DNA of 64,000 nucleotides from Hydractinia symbiolongicarpus (lineage: Eukaryota > Cnidaria > Hydrozoa > Anthoathecata > Hydractiniidae), in contig NC_079878.1 in NCBI RefSeq assembly GCF_029227915.1, positions 33,569,501 to 33,633,500 of the forward strand, given 5' to 3'. The translations under genes and the position numbers were made by a program. The notes beneath the pieces are model-generated. The model did no database searches. It was not told the origin of the DNA and was given only the letters and a program-made list of their open reading frames with translations. Positions 39,801 to 52,050 of the stretch are shown piece after piece (the first letter of the stretch is position 1; each line of letters opens with the position of its first letter).

Positions 39801-40345
39801 TATTCAGCGTCTCATTAAAAATGAAAACATTTTTGAAAACTACAAGTCTCATGCGTTTTAATGGTGAAAAAATAATTTAAAAAATCGTTCGGGAAATGAT
39901 TTTACTCCCTGGGTACTTTCTTTGTATACTTTTGACTATACGGGCCAAGCAGGGATTTACGGGAAATCGCGGGTTTTCGTTTGCCGGCGAATAAACTTCT
40001 TTTATTCAGCGTCTCATCAAAAATGAAAACATTTTTAAAAACTACAAGTCTCATGGGCTTTAGTGGTGAAAAAATAATTTACAAAATCGTTCTGGAAAGG
40101 AGTTTACTCACAGGGTACTTTCTTTGTATAAATTCGACTATACGTGCCAAGCCCTGGATTTACGGGAAATCAAGGGTTTTCGTTTGCCGGCGATTAAACT
40201 TCTTTTATTCAGCGTCTCATCAAAAATGAAAACATTTTTGAAAACTACAAGTCTCATGCGTTTTAGTGGTGAAAAAATAATTTAAAAAATCGTTCGGGAA
40301 ATGATTTTACTCCCTGGGTACTTTCTTTGTATACTTTTGACTATA
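36820..40345 (+). repeat. 1.5-kb segmental duplication pair, offset ~2025 bp (10 monomers)
   Basis: About 36820-38320 matches about 38845-40345. TTTTCGGTTGCC, with its GTTGCC at 37551 and 39576, is the clearest marker, and CTTGTGCGTTTTAG recurs at the same offset. The 80-codon open stretches at 37492-37734 and 39517-39759 translate identically. A single extra A in the tail near 37847 shifts later markers to offset 2024 (GGGCTTTAG at 38031 and 40055). Confidence 0.85.
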
Positions 40346-40659
40346 CGGGCCAAGCCGGGATTTACGGGAAATCGCGGGTTTTCGTTTGCCGGCGATTAAA
40401 CTTCTTTTATTCAGCGTCTCATCAAAAATGAAAACATTTTTAAAAACTACAAGTCTCATGGGCTTTAGTGGTGAAAAAATAATTTAAAAAATCGTTCTGG
40501 AAATGAGTTTACTCACAGGGTACTTTCTTTGTATACATTCGACTATACGTGCCAAGCCCGGGATTTACGGGAAATCGCGGGTTTTCGTTTGCCAGCGATT
40601 AAACTTCTTTTATTCAGCGTCTCATCAAAAATGAAAACATTTTTGAAAACTACAAGTCT

Positions 40660-41970
40660 CATGCGTTTTAGTGTTGAAAAAAAAATTTAAAAAATCGTTC
40701 GGGAAATGAGTTTACTCCCTGGGTACTTTCTTTGTATACATTCGACTATACGGGCCAAGCCCCGGATTTACGGGAAAACGCGGGATTTCGTTTGCCGGCG
40801 ATTAACCCTCTTTCATTAAGCGTCTCATCAAAAATGAAAACATTTTTGAAAACTACAAGTCTCATGCATTTTAGTGGTGAAAAAATAATTTAAAAAATCT
40901 TTCGGGAAATGAGTTTACTCCCTGGGTACTTTTTTTGTATACTTTTGACTATACGGGCCGAGTCTGGGATTTACGGGAAATCGCGGATTTTCGTTTGCCG
41001 GCGATTAAACTGCTTTTATTCAGCGTCTCATCAAAAATGAAAACATTTTTGAAAACTACAAGTCTCATGCGTTTTAGTGGTGAAAAAATAATTTAAAAAA
41101 TCGTTCGGGAAATGAGTTTATTCCCTGGGTACTTTCTTTGTATACTTTTGACTATACGGGCCAAGTTGGGATTTACGGGAAATCGCGGGTTTTCGTTTGC
41201 CGGCGATTAAACTTCTTTTATTCAGCGTCTCATCAAAAATGAAAACATTTTTAAAAACTGCAAGTCTTATGCGTTTTAGTGGTGAAAAAGTAATTTAAAA
41301 AATCGTTCTTGAAATGAGTTTACTCCCTGGGTACTTTCTTTGTATACATTCGACTATACGTGCCAAACCCGGGACTTACGGGAAATCGCGGGTTTTCGTT
41401 TGCCGGCGATTAAACTGCTTTTATTCAGCGTCTCATCAAATATGAAAACATTCTTGAAAACTACAAGTCTCATGCGTTTTAGTGGTGAAATAATAATTTA
41501 AAAAATCGTTTGGGAAATGAGTTTTTTCCCTGGGTACTTTCTTTGTATACTTTTGACTATACGGGCCAAGCCCGGGATTTACGGGAAATCGCGGGTTTTC
41601 GTTTGCCGGCGATTAAACTTCTTTTATTCAGCGTCTCATCAAAAATGAAAACATTTTTATAAACTACAAGTCTTATGCGTTTTAGTTGTGAAAAAATAAT
41701 TTAAAAAATCGTTCTAGAAATGAGTTTACTCCCTGGGTACTTTCTTTGTATACTTTTGACTATACGGGCCGAGTCCGGGATTTACGGGAAATCGCGGATT
41801 TTCGTTTGCCGGCGATTAAACTGCTTTTATTCAGCGTCTCATCAAAAATGAAAACATTTTTGAAAACTACAAGTCTCATGCGTTTTAGTGGTGAAAAAAT
41901 AATTTAAAAAATCGTTCGGGAAATGAGTTTACTCCCTGGGTACTTTCTTTGTATACTTTTGACTATACGG
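40660..41970 (+). repeat. Distant copy of the 7.68-8.99 kb block (offset 32,980 bp)
   Basis: TTCGGGAAATGAG before a TACTTTTTTTG run is at 7921 and 40901. CCAAGTTGGG is at 8181 and 41161, GTTTGGGAAATG at about 8528 and 41508, and GTTCTAGAAATG at about 8731 and 41711, all at offset 32980. A third, more diverged copy begins near 53.8 kb (offset about 46125). Differences include ACAGGAAATC against ACGGGAAATC, and GAGTTTACTCCC against GAGTTTTTTCCC. Confidence 0.8.
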
Positions 41971-43487
41971 GCCAAGCCGGGATATACGGGAAATCGCGTG
42001 GTTTCGTTTGCCGGCGATTAAACTTCTTTTATTCAGCGTCTCATCAAAAATGAAAACATTCTTGAAAACTACAAGTCTCATGCGTTTTAGTGGTGAAATA
42101 ATAATTTAAAAAATCGTTTGGGAAATGAGTTTACTCACAGGGTACTTTCTTTGTATACATTCGACTATACGTGCCAAGCCGGGATTTACGGGAAATCGCG
42201 GGTTTTCGTTTGCCGGCGATTAAACTTCTTTTATTCAGCGTCTCATCAAAAATGAAAACATTTTTGAAAACTACAAGTCTCATGCGTTTTAGTGGTGAAA
42301 AAATAATTTAAAAAATCGTTCGGGAAATGAGTTTACTCCCTGGGTACTTTCTTTGTATACTTTTGACTATACGGGCCAAGCCGGGATATACGGGAAATCG
42401 CGGGTTTTCGTTTGCCGGCGATTAAACTTCTTTTATTCAGCGTCTCATCAAAAATGAAAACATTCTTGAAAACTACAAGTCTCATGCGTTTTAGTGGTGA
42501 AATAATAATTTAAAAAATCGTTTGGGAAATGAGTTTACTCACAGGGTACTTTCTTTGTATACATTCGACTATACGTGCCAAGCCGGGATTTACGGGAAAT
42601 CGCGGGTTTTCGTTTGCCGGCGATTAAACTTCTTTTATTCAGCGTCTCATCAAAAATGAAAACATTTTTAAAAACTACTAGTCTTATGCGTTTTAGTGGT
42701 GAAAAAATAATTTAAAAAATCGTTCTGGAAATGAGTTTACTCACAGGGTACTTTCTTTGTATACATTCGCCTATACGTGCCCAGCCCGGTATTTACGGGA
42801 AATCGCGGGTTTTCGTTTGCCGGCGATTAAACTGCTTTTATTCAGCGTCTCATCAAAAATGAAAACATTTTTGAAAACTACAAGTCTCATGCGTTTTAGT
42901 GGTGAAAAAATAATTTAAAAAATCGTTCGGGAAATGAGTTTATTCCCTGGGTACTTTCTTTGTATACTTTTGACTATACGGGCCAAGTTGGGATTTACGG
43001 GAAATCGCGGGTTTTCGTTTGCCGGCGATTAAACTTCTTTTATTCAGCGTCTCATCAAAAATGAAAACATTTTTAAAAACTGCAAGTCTTATGCGTTTTA
43101 GTGGTGAAAAAATAATTTAAAAAATCGTTCTTGAAATGAGTTTACTCCCTGGGTACTTTCTTTGTATACATTCGTCTATACGTGCCAAACCCGGGACTTA
43201 CGGGAAATCGCGGGTTTTCGTTTGCCGGCGATTAAACTGCTTTTATTCAGCGTCTCATCAAATATGAAAACATTCTTGAAAACTACAAGTCTCATGCGTT
43301 TTAGTGGTGAAATAATAATTTAAAAAATCGTTTGGGAAATGAGTTTACTCCCTGGGTACTTTCTTTGTATACTTTTGACTATACGGGCCAAGCCCGGGAT
43401 TTACGGGAAATCGCGGGTTTTCGTTTGCCGGCGATTAAACTTCTTTTATTCAGCGTCTCATCAAAAATGAAAACATTTTTAAAAACT
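41971..43487 (+). repeat. 404-bp dimer repeats and a 1822-bp (9-mer) offset copy
   Basis: The GGGATATACGGG variant, with its GATATA at 41981 and 42385, gives a dimer period of 404. CCAAGTTGGG is at 41161 and 42983, offset 1822, linking this stretch to 41.1-41.7 kb. GTGCCCAGCCCGG first appears here (CCCAGCCCGG at 42780). Confidence 0.7.
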
Positions 43488-44129
43488 ACAAATCTTATGC
43501 GTTTTAGTTGTGAAAAAATAATTTAAAAAATCGTTCTAGAAATGAGTTTACTCCCTGGGTACTTTCTTTGTATACTTTTGACTATACGGGCCGAGTCCGG
43601 GATTTACGGGAAATCGCGGATTTTCGTTTGCCGGCGATTAAACTGCTTTTATTCAGCGTCTCATCAAAAATGAAAACATACTACAAGTCTCATGCGTTTT
43701 AGTGGTGAAAAAATAATTTAAAAAATCGTTCAGGAAATGAGTTTACTCCCTGGGTACTTTCTTTGTATACTTTTGACTATACGGGCCAAGCCGGGATATA
43801 CGGGAAATCGCGGATTTTCGTTTGCCGGCGATTAAACTTCTTTTATTCAGCGTCTCATCAAAAATGAAAACATTTTTAAAAACTGCAAGACTTATGCGTT
43901 TTAGTGGTGAAAAAATAATTTAAAAAATCGTTCTTGAAATGAGTTTACTCACAGGGTACTTTCTTTGTATACATTCGACTATACGTGCCAAACCCGGGAC
44001 TTACGGGAAATCGCGGGTTTTCGTTTGCCGGCGATTAAACTGCTTTTATTCAGCGTCTCATCAAAAATGAAAACATTCTTGAAAACTACAAGTCTCATGC
44101 GTTTTAGTGGTGAAATAATAATTTAAAAA

Positions 44130-44332
44130 ATCGTTTGGGAAAAGAGTTTACTCCCTGGGTACTTTCTTTGTATACTTTTGACTATACGGGCCAAGCCCGG
44201 GATTTACGGGAAATCGCGGGTTTTCGTTTGCCGGCGATTAAACTGCTTTTATTCAGCGTCTCATCAAAAATGAAAACATTTTTGAAAACTACAAGTCTCA
44301 TGCGTTTTAGTGGTGAAAAAATAATTTAAAAA
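44130..44332 (+). repeat. Sat-1 exemplar monomer (203 bp)
   Basis: A well-preserved monomer given as a reference unit; the phase is arbitrary, starting at ATCG. It carries the CCTGGG and CTTTTGAC left half, the three-C CCCGGG block, and a full 9-4-9 dyad. It has two short inverted repeats: GTATA (44170-44174) with TATAC (44183-44187), and TCAAAAATG (44264-44272) with CATTTTTGA (44277-44285). By hand count the consensus has about 12 CpGs where base composition predicts about 7. One frame starting at TTG is open for 64 codons across this unit, but the same frame is shifted in the common 202-bp (two-C) monomers, so it is not taken as a gene. Confidence 0.9.
44264..44285. other. Conserved 9-4-9 inverted repeat inside the Sat-1 monomer (exemplar)
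   Basis: TCAAAAATG, a four-base AAAA loop and CATTTTTGA form a perfect 9-bp dyad. The core AAAATG/CATTTT is kept in most of the monomers I read. Many copies have TTTAAAAAC in place of TTTGAAAAC, which shortens the stem by one or two pairs. Subtype S5 has AAATATG and TATTTTTG instead, which breaks two pairs. It could form a small cruciform or hairpin, or be a protein-binding site. No function can be read from the sequence. Confidence 0.6.
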
Positions 44333-47300
44333 ATCGTTCGGAAAATGAGTTTACTCCCTGGGTACTTTCTTTGTATACTTTTGACTATACGGGCCAAGCC
44401 GGGATTTACGGAAAATCGCGGGTTTTCGTTTGCCGGCGATTAAACTTCTTTTATTCAGCGTCTCATCAAAAATGAAAACATTTTTAAAAACTACTAGTCT
44501 TATGCGTTTTAGTGGTGAAAAAATAATTTAAAAAATCGTTCTGGAAATGAGTTTACTCACAGGGTACTTTCTTTGTATACATTCGCCTATACGTGCCCAG
44601 CCCGGTATTTACGGGAAATCGCGGGTTTTCGTTTGCCGGCGATTAAACTGCTTTTATTCAGCGTCTCATCCAAAATGAAAATATTTTTGAAAACTACAAG
44701 TCTCATGCGTTTAGTGGTAAAAAAATAATATAAAAAATCGTTCGGGAAATGAGTTTACTCCCTGGGTACTTTCTTTGTATACTTTTGACTATACGGGCCA
44801 AGCCGGGATTTACGGGAAATTGCGGGTTTTCGTTTGCCGGCGATTAAACTTCTTTTATTCAGCGTCTCATCAAAAATGAAAACATTTTTAAAAACTACAA
44901 GTCTCATGCGTTTTAGTGGTGAAAAAGTAGTTTAAAAAATCGTTCGGGAAATGAGTTTACTCCCTGGGTACTTTCTTTGTATACTTTTGACTATACGTGC
45001 CAAGCCCGGGATTTACAAGAAATCGCGGGTTTTCGTTTGCCGGCGATTAAACTTCATTTATTCTGCGTCTCATCAAAAATGAAAACATTTTTGAAAACTA
45101 CAAGTCTTATGCGTTTTAGTGGTGAAAAAATAATTTAAAAAATCGTTCTGGAAATGAGTTTACTCACAGGGTACTTTCTTTGTATACATTTGACTATACG
45201 GGCCGAGTCCGAGATTTACGGGAAATCGCGGATTTTCGTTTCCCGGCGATTAAACTTCTTTAATTCAGCGTCCCATCAAATATGAAAATATTTTTGAAAA
45301 CTACAAGTCTCATGCGTTTAGTGGTAAAAAAATAATATAAAAAATCGTTCGGGAAATGAGTTTACTCCCTGGGCACTTTCTTTGTATACTTTTGACTATA
45401 CGGGCCAAGCCGGGATTTACGGGAAATCACGGGTTTTCGTTTGTCGGCGATTAAACTTCTTTTATTCAGCGTCTCATCAAAAATGAAAACATTTTTAAAA
45501 ACTACAAGTCTCATGCGTTTTAGTGGTGAAAAAATAATTTAAAAAATCGTTCTGGAAATGAGTTTACTCACAGGGTACTTTCTTTGTATACATTCGACTA
45601 TACGTGCCAAGCCCGGGATTTACAAGAAATCGCGGGTTTTCGTTTGCCGGCGATTAAACTTCTTTTATTCAGCGTCTCATCAAAAATGAAAACATTTTTA
45701 AAAACTACAAGTCTTATGCATTTTAGTGGTGAAAAAATAATTTAAAAAATCGTTCAGGAAATGAGTTTACTCACAGGGTACTTTCTTTGTATACATTCGA
45801 CTATACGTGCCAAGCCCGGGATTTACGAGAAATCGCGGGTTTTTGTTTGCCGGCGATTAAACTTCTTTTATTCTGCGTCTCATCAAAAATGAAAACATTT
45901 TTGAAAACTACAAGTCTCGTGCGTTTTAGTGGTGAAAAAATAATTTAAAAAATCGTTCTGGAAAGGAGTTTACTCACAGGGTACTTTCTTTGTATACTTT
46001 TGACTATACGGGCCAAGCCGGGATTTACGGAAAATCGCGGGTTTTCGTTTGCCGGCGATTAAACTTCTTTTATTCAGCGTCTCATCAAAAATGAAAACAT
46101 TTTTAAAAACTACTAGTCTTATGCGTTTTAGTGGTGAAAAAATAATTTAAAAAATCGTTCTGGAAATGAGTTTATTCACAGGGTACTTTCTTTGTATACA
46201 TTCGCCTATACGTGCCCAGCCCGGTATTTACGGGAAATCGCGGGTTTTCGTTTGCCGGCGATTAAACTGCTTTTATTCAGCGTCTCATCCAAAATGAAAT
46301 TATTTTTGAAAACTACAAGTCTCATGCGTTTTAGTGGTGAAAAAGTAATTTAAAAAATCGTTCGGGAATTGAGTTTACTCCTTGGGAACTTTCTTTGTAT
46401 ACTTTTGACTATACGGGCCGAGTCCGGGATTTACGGGAAATCGCGGATTTTCGTTTCCCGGCGATTAAACTTCTTTTATTCAGCGTCCCATCAAATATGA
46501 AAATATTTTTGAAAACTACAAGTCTCATGCATTTAGTGGTAAAAAAATAATATAAAAAATCGTTCGGGAAATGAGTTTACTCCCTGGGTACTTTCTTTGT
46601 ATACTTTTGACTATACGGGCCAAGCCGGGATTTACGGGAAATTGCGGGTTTTCGTTTGCCGGCGATTAAACTTCTTTTATTCAGCGTCTCATCAAAAATG
46701 AAAACATTTTTAAAAACTACAAGTCTCATGCGTTTTAGTGGTGAAAAAGTAGTTTAAAAAATCGTTCGGGAAATGAGTTTACTCCCTGGGTACTTTCTTT
46801 GTATACTTTTGACTATACGTGCCAAGCCCGGGATTTGCAAGAAATCGCGGGTTTTCGTTTGCCGGCGATTAAACTTCATTTATTCTGCGTCTCATCAAAA
46901 ATGAAAACATTTTTGAAAACTACAAGTCTTATGCGTTTTAGTGGTGAAAAAATAATTTAAAAAATCGTTCTGGAAATGAGTTTACTCCCTGGGTACTTTC
47001 TTTGTATACTTTTGACTATACGGGCCAAGCCGGGATATACGGGAAATCGCGGGTTTTCGTTTGCCGGCGATTAAACTTCTTTTATTCAGCGTCTCATAAA
47101 AAATGAAAACATTCTTGAAAACTACAAGTCTCATGCGTTTTAGTGGTGAAATAATAATTTAAAAAATCGTTTGGGAAATGAGTTTACTCACAGGGTACTT
47201 TCTTTGTATACATTCGACTATACGTGCCAAGCCGGGATTTACGGGAAATCGCGGGTTTTCGTTTGCCGGCGATTAAACTTCTTTTATTCAGCGTCTCATC

Positions 47301-48999
47301 AAAAATGAAAACATTTTTAAAAACTACTAGTCTTATGCGTTTTAGTGGTGAAAAAATAATTTAAAAAATCGTTCTGGAAATGAGTTTACTCACAGGGTAC
47401 TTTCTTTGTATACATTCGCCTATACGTGCCCAGCCCGGTATTTACGGGAAATCGCGGGTTTTCGTTTGCCGGCGATTAAACTGCTTTTATTCAGCGTCTC
47501 ATCAAAAATGAAAACATTTTTGAAAACTACAAGTCTCATGCGTTTTAGTGGTGAAAAAATAATTTAAAAAATCGTTCGGGAAATGAGTTTATTCCCTGGG
47601 TACTTTCTTTGTATACTTTTGACTATACGGGCCAAGCCGAGATTTACGGGAAATCGCGGGTTTTCGTTTGCCGGCGATTAAACTTCTTTTATTCAGCGTC
47701 TCATCAAAAATGAAAACATTTTTAAAAACTACAAATCTTATGCGTTTTAGTTGTGAAAAAATAATTTAAAAAATCGTTCTAGAAATGAGTTTACTCCCTG
47801 GGTACTTTCTTTGTATACTTTTGACTATACGGGCCGAGTCCGGGATTTACGGGAAATCGCGGATTTTCGTTTGCCGGCGATTAAACTGCTTTTATTCAGC
47901 GTCTCATCAAAAATGAAAACATACTACAAGTCTCATGCGTTTTAGTGGTGAAAAAATAATTTAAAAAATCGTTCAGGAAATGAGTTTACTCCCTGGGTAC
48001 TTTCTTTGTATACTTTTGACTATACGGGCCAAGCCGGGATATACGGGAAATCGCGGGTTTTCGTTTGCCGGCGATTAAACTTCTTTTATTCAGCGTCTCA
48101 TCAAAAATGAAAACATTTTTAAAAACTGCAAGACTTATGCGTTTTAGTGGTGAAAAAATAATTTAAAAAATCGTTCTTGAAATGAGTTTACTCACAGGGT
48201 ACTTTCTTTGTATACATTCGACTATACGTGCCAAACCCGGGACTTACGGGAAATCGCGGGTTTTCGTTTGCCGGCGATTAAACTGCTTTTATTCAGCGTC
48301 TCATCAAAAATGAAAACATTCTTGAAAACTACAAGTCTCATGCGTTTTAGTGGTGAAATAATAATTTAAAAAATCGTTTGGGAAAAGAGTTTACTCCCTG
48401 GGTACTTTCTTTGTATACTTTTGACTATACGGGCCAAGCCCGGGATTTACGGGAAATCGCGGGTTTTCGTTTGCCGGCGATTAAACTGCTTTTATTCAGC
48501 GTCTCATCAAAAATGAAAACATTTTTGAAAACTACAAGTCTCATGCGTTTTAGTGGTGAAAAAATAATTTAAAAAATCGTTCGGAAAATGAGTTTACTCC
48601 CTGGGTACTTTCTTTGTATACTTTTGACTATACGGGCCAAGCCGGGATTTACGGAAAATCGCGGGTTTTCGTTTGCCGGCGATTAAACTTCTTTTATTCA
48701 GCGTCTCATCAAAAATGAAAACATTTTTAAAAACTACTAGTCTTATGCGTTTTAGTGGTGAAAAAATAATTTAAAAAATCGTTCTGGAAATGAGTTTACT
48801 CACAGGGTACTTTCTTTGTATACATTCGCCTATACGTGCCCAGCCCGGTATTTACGGGAAATCGCGGGTTTTCGTTTGCCGGCGATTAAACTGCTTTTAT
48901 TCAGCGTCTCATCCAAAATGAAAATATTTTTGAAAACTACAAGTCTCATGCGTTTAGTGGTAAAAAAATAATATAAAAAATCGTTCGGGAAATGAGTTT

Positions 49000-51900
49000 A
49001 CTCCCTGGGTACTTTCTTTGTATACTTTTGACTATACGGGCCAAGCCGGGATTTACGGGAAATTGCGGGTTTTCGTTTGCCGGCGATTAAACTTCTTTTA
49101 TTCAGCGTCTCATCAAAAATGAAAACATTTTTAAAAACTACAAGTCTCATGCGTTTTAGTGGTGAAAAAGTAGTTTAAAAAATCGTTCGGGAAATGAGTT
49201 TACTCCCTGGGTACTTTCTTTGTATACTTTTGACTATACGTGCCAAGCCCGGGATTTACAAGAAATCGCGGGTTTTCGTTTGCCGGCGATTAAACTTCAT
49301 TTATTCTGCGTCTCATCAAAAATGAAAACATTTTTGAAAACTACAAGTCTTATGCGTTTTAGTGGTGAAAAAATAATTTAAAAAATCGTTCTGGAAATGA
49401 GTTTACTCACAGGGTACTTTCTTTGTATACATTTGACTATACGGGCCGAGTCCGAGATTTACGGGAAATCGCGGATTTTCGTTTCCCGGCGATTAAACTT
49501 CTTTAATTCAGCGTCCCATCAAATATGAAAATATTTTTGAAAACTACAAGTCTCATGCGTTTAGTGGTAAAAAAATAATATAAAAAATCGTTCGGGAAAT
49601 GAGTTTACTCCCTGGGCACTTTCTTTGTATACTTTTGACTATACGGGCCAAGCCGGGATTTACGGGAAATCACGGGTTTTCGTTTGCCGGCGATTAAACT
49701 TCTTTTATTCAGCGTCTCATCAAAAATGAAAACATTTTTAAAAACTACAAGTCTCATGCGTTTTAGTGGTGAAAAAATAATTTAAAAAATCGTTCTGGAA
49801 ATGAGTTTACTCACAGGGTACTTTCTTTGTATACATTCGACTATACGTGCCAAGCCCGGGATTTACAAGAAATCGCGGGTTTTCGTTTGCCGGCGATTAA
49901 ACTTCTTTTATTCAGCGTCTCATCAAAAATGAAAACATTTTTAAAAACTACAAGTCTTATGCATTTTAGTGGTGAAAAAATAATTTAAAAAATCGTTCAG
50001 GAAATGAGTTTACTCACAGGGTACTTTCTTTGTATACATTCGACTATACGTGCCAAGCCCGGGATTTACGAGAAATCGCGGGTTTTTGTTTGCCGGCGAT
50101 TAAACTTCTTTTATTCTGCGTCTCATCAAAAATGAAAACATTTTTGAAAACTACAAGTCTCGTGCGTTTTAGTGGTGAAAAAATAATTTAAAAAATCGTT
50201 CTGGAAAGGAGTTTACTCACAGGGTACTTTCTTTGTATACTTTTGACTATACGGGCCAAGCCGGGATTTACGGAAAATCGCGGGTTTTCGTTTGCCGGCG
50301 ATTAAACTTCTTTTATTCAGCGTCTCATCAAAAATGAAAACATTTTTAAAAACTACTAGTCTTATGCGTTTTAGTGGTGAAAAAATAATTTAAAAAATCG
50401 TTCTGGAAATGAGTTTACTCACAGGGTACTTTCTTTGTATACATTCGCCTATACGTGCCCAGCCCGGTATTTACGGGAAATCGCGGGTTTTCGTTTGCCG
50501 GCGATTAAACTGCTTTTATTCAGCGTTTCATCCAAAATGAAAATATTTTTGAAAACTACAAGTCTCATGCGTTTTAGTGGTGAAAAAGTAATTTAAAAAA
50601 TCGTTCGGGAAATGAGTTTACTCCCTGGGAACTTTCTTTGTATACTTTTGACTATACGGGCCGAGTCCGGGATTTACGGGAAATCGCGGATTTTCGTTTC
50701 CCGGCGATTAAACTTCTTTTATTCAGCGTCCCATCAAATATGAAAATATTTTTGAAAACTACAAGTCTCATGCGTTTAGTGGTAAAAAAATAATATAAAA
50801 AATCGTTCGGGAAATGAGTTTACTCCCTGGGTACTTTCTTTGTATACTTTTGACTATACGGGCCAAGCCGGGATTTACGGGAAATTGCGGGTTTTCGTTT
50901 GCCGGCGATTAAACTTCTTTTATTCAGCGTCTCATCAAAAATGAAAACATTTTTAAAAACTACAAGTCTCATGCGTTTTAGTGGTGAAAAAGTAGTTTAA
51001 AAAATCGTTCGGGAAATGAGTTTACTCCCTGGGTACTTTCTTTGTATACTTTTGACTATACGTGCCAAGCCCGGGATTTACAAGAAATCGCGGGTTTTCG
51101 TTTGCCGGCGATTAAACTTCATTTATTCTGCGTCTCATCAAAAATGAAAACATTTTTGAAAACTACAAGTCTTATGCGTTTTAGTGGTGAAAAAATAATT
51201 TAAAAAATCGTTCTGGAAATGAGTTTACTCACAGGGTACTTTCTTTGTATACATTTGACTATACGGGCCGAGTCCGAGATTTACGGGAAATCGCGGATTT
51301 TCGTTTCCCGGCGATTAAACTTCTTTAATTCAGCGTCCCATCAAATATGAAAATATTTTTGAAAACTACAAGTCTCATGCGTTTAGTGGTAAAAAAATAA
51401 TATAAAAAATCGTTCGGGAAATGAGTTTACTCCCTGGGCACTTTCTTTGTATACTTTTGACTATACGGGCCAAGCCGGGATTTACGGGAAATCACGGGTT
51501 TTCGTTTGCCGGCGATTAAACTTCTTTTATTCAGCGTCTCATCAAAAATGAAAACATTTTTAAAAACTACAAGTCTCATGCGTTTTAGTGGTGAAAAAAT
51601 AATTTAAAAAATCGTTCTGGAAATGAGTTTACTCACAGGGTACTTTCTTTGTATACATTCGACTATACGTGCCAAGCCCGGGATTTACAAGAAATCGCGG
51701 GTTTTCGTTTGCCGGCGATTAAACTTCTTTTATTCAGCGTCTCATCAAAAATGAAAACATTTTTAAAAACTACAAGTCTTATGCATTTTAGTGGTGAAAA
51801 AATAATTTAAAAAATCGTTCAGGAAATGAGTTTACTCACAGGGTACTTTCTTTGTATACATTCGACTATACGTGCCAAGCCCGGGATTTACGAGAAATCG

Positions 51901-52050
51901 CGGGTTTTTGTTTGCCGGCGATTAAACTTCTTTTATTCTGCGTCTCATCAAAAATGAAAACATTTTTGAAAACTACAAGTCTCGTGCGTTTTAGTGGTGA
52001 AAAAATAATTTAAAAAATCGTTCTGGAAAGGAGTTTACTCACAGGGTACT
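49000..52050 (+). repeat. 1.2-kb duplication pair, offset 1822 bp (9 monomers)
   Basis: About 49000-50230 matches about 50822-52050. TTTACAAGAAATC is at 49255 and 51077, GTCCGAGATT at 49450 and 51272, and CTCCCTGGGCACT and GTCTCGTGCG recur at the same offset. An extra monomer at about 50580-50780 converts the 1619-bp (8-mer) period seen between 48839 and 50458 into 1822. Confidence 0.8.

Larger units (their letters stand above)
43488..51228 (+). repeat. 3.5-kb segmental duplication pair, offset 4243 bp (21 monomers)
   Basis: About 43488-46985 matches about 47731-51228. Markers at constant offset are ACAAATCTTA (43488, 47731), a shared deletion giving AACATACTAC (43675, 47918), CCCAGCCCGG (44596, 48839; 46215, 50458) and GAAAGGAGTT (45961, 50204). 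The open stretches at 44135-44329 and 48378-48572 translate identically. Copies differ at scattered bases, for example GAAATTATTTTT near 46297 and CGGGAATTGAG near 46364 in the left copy. This is the largest copied unit found in the window. Confidence 0.85.

Noticed and set aside
44170-44187. GTATA-loop-TATAC as a promoter or operator
   Set aside because: It is a 5-bp stem in an AT-rich repeat present in every monomer, with no associated gene. Recorded only as a weak dyad.
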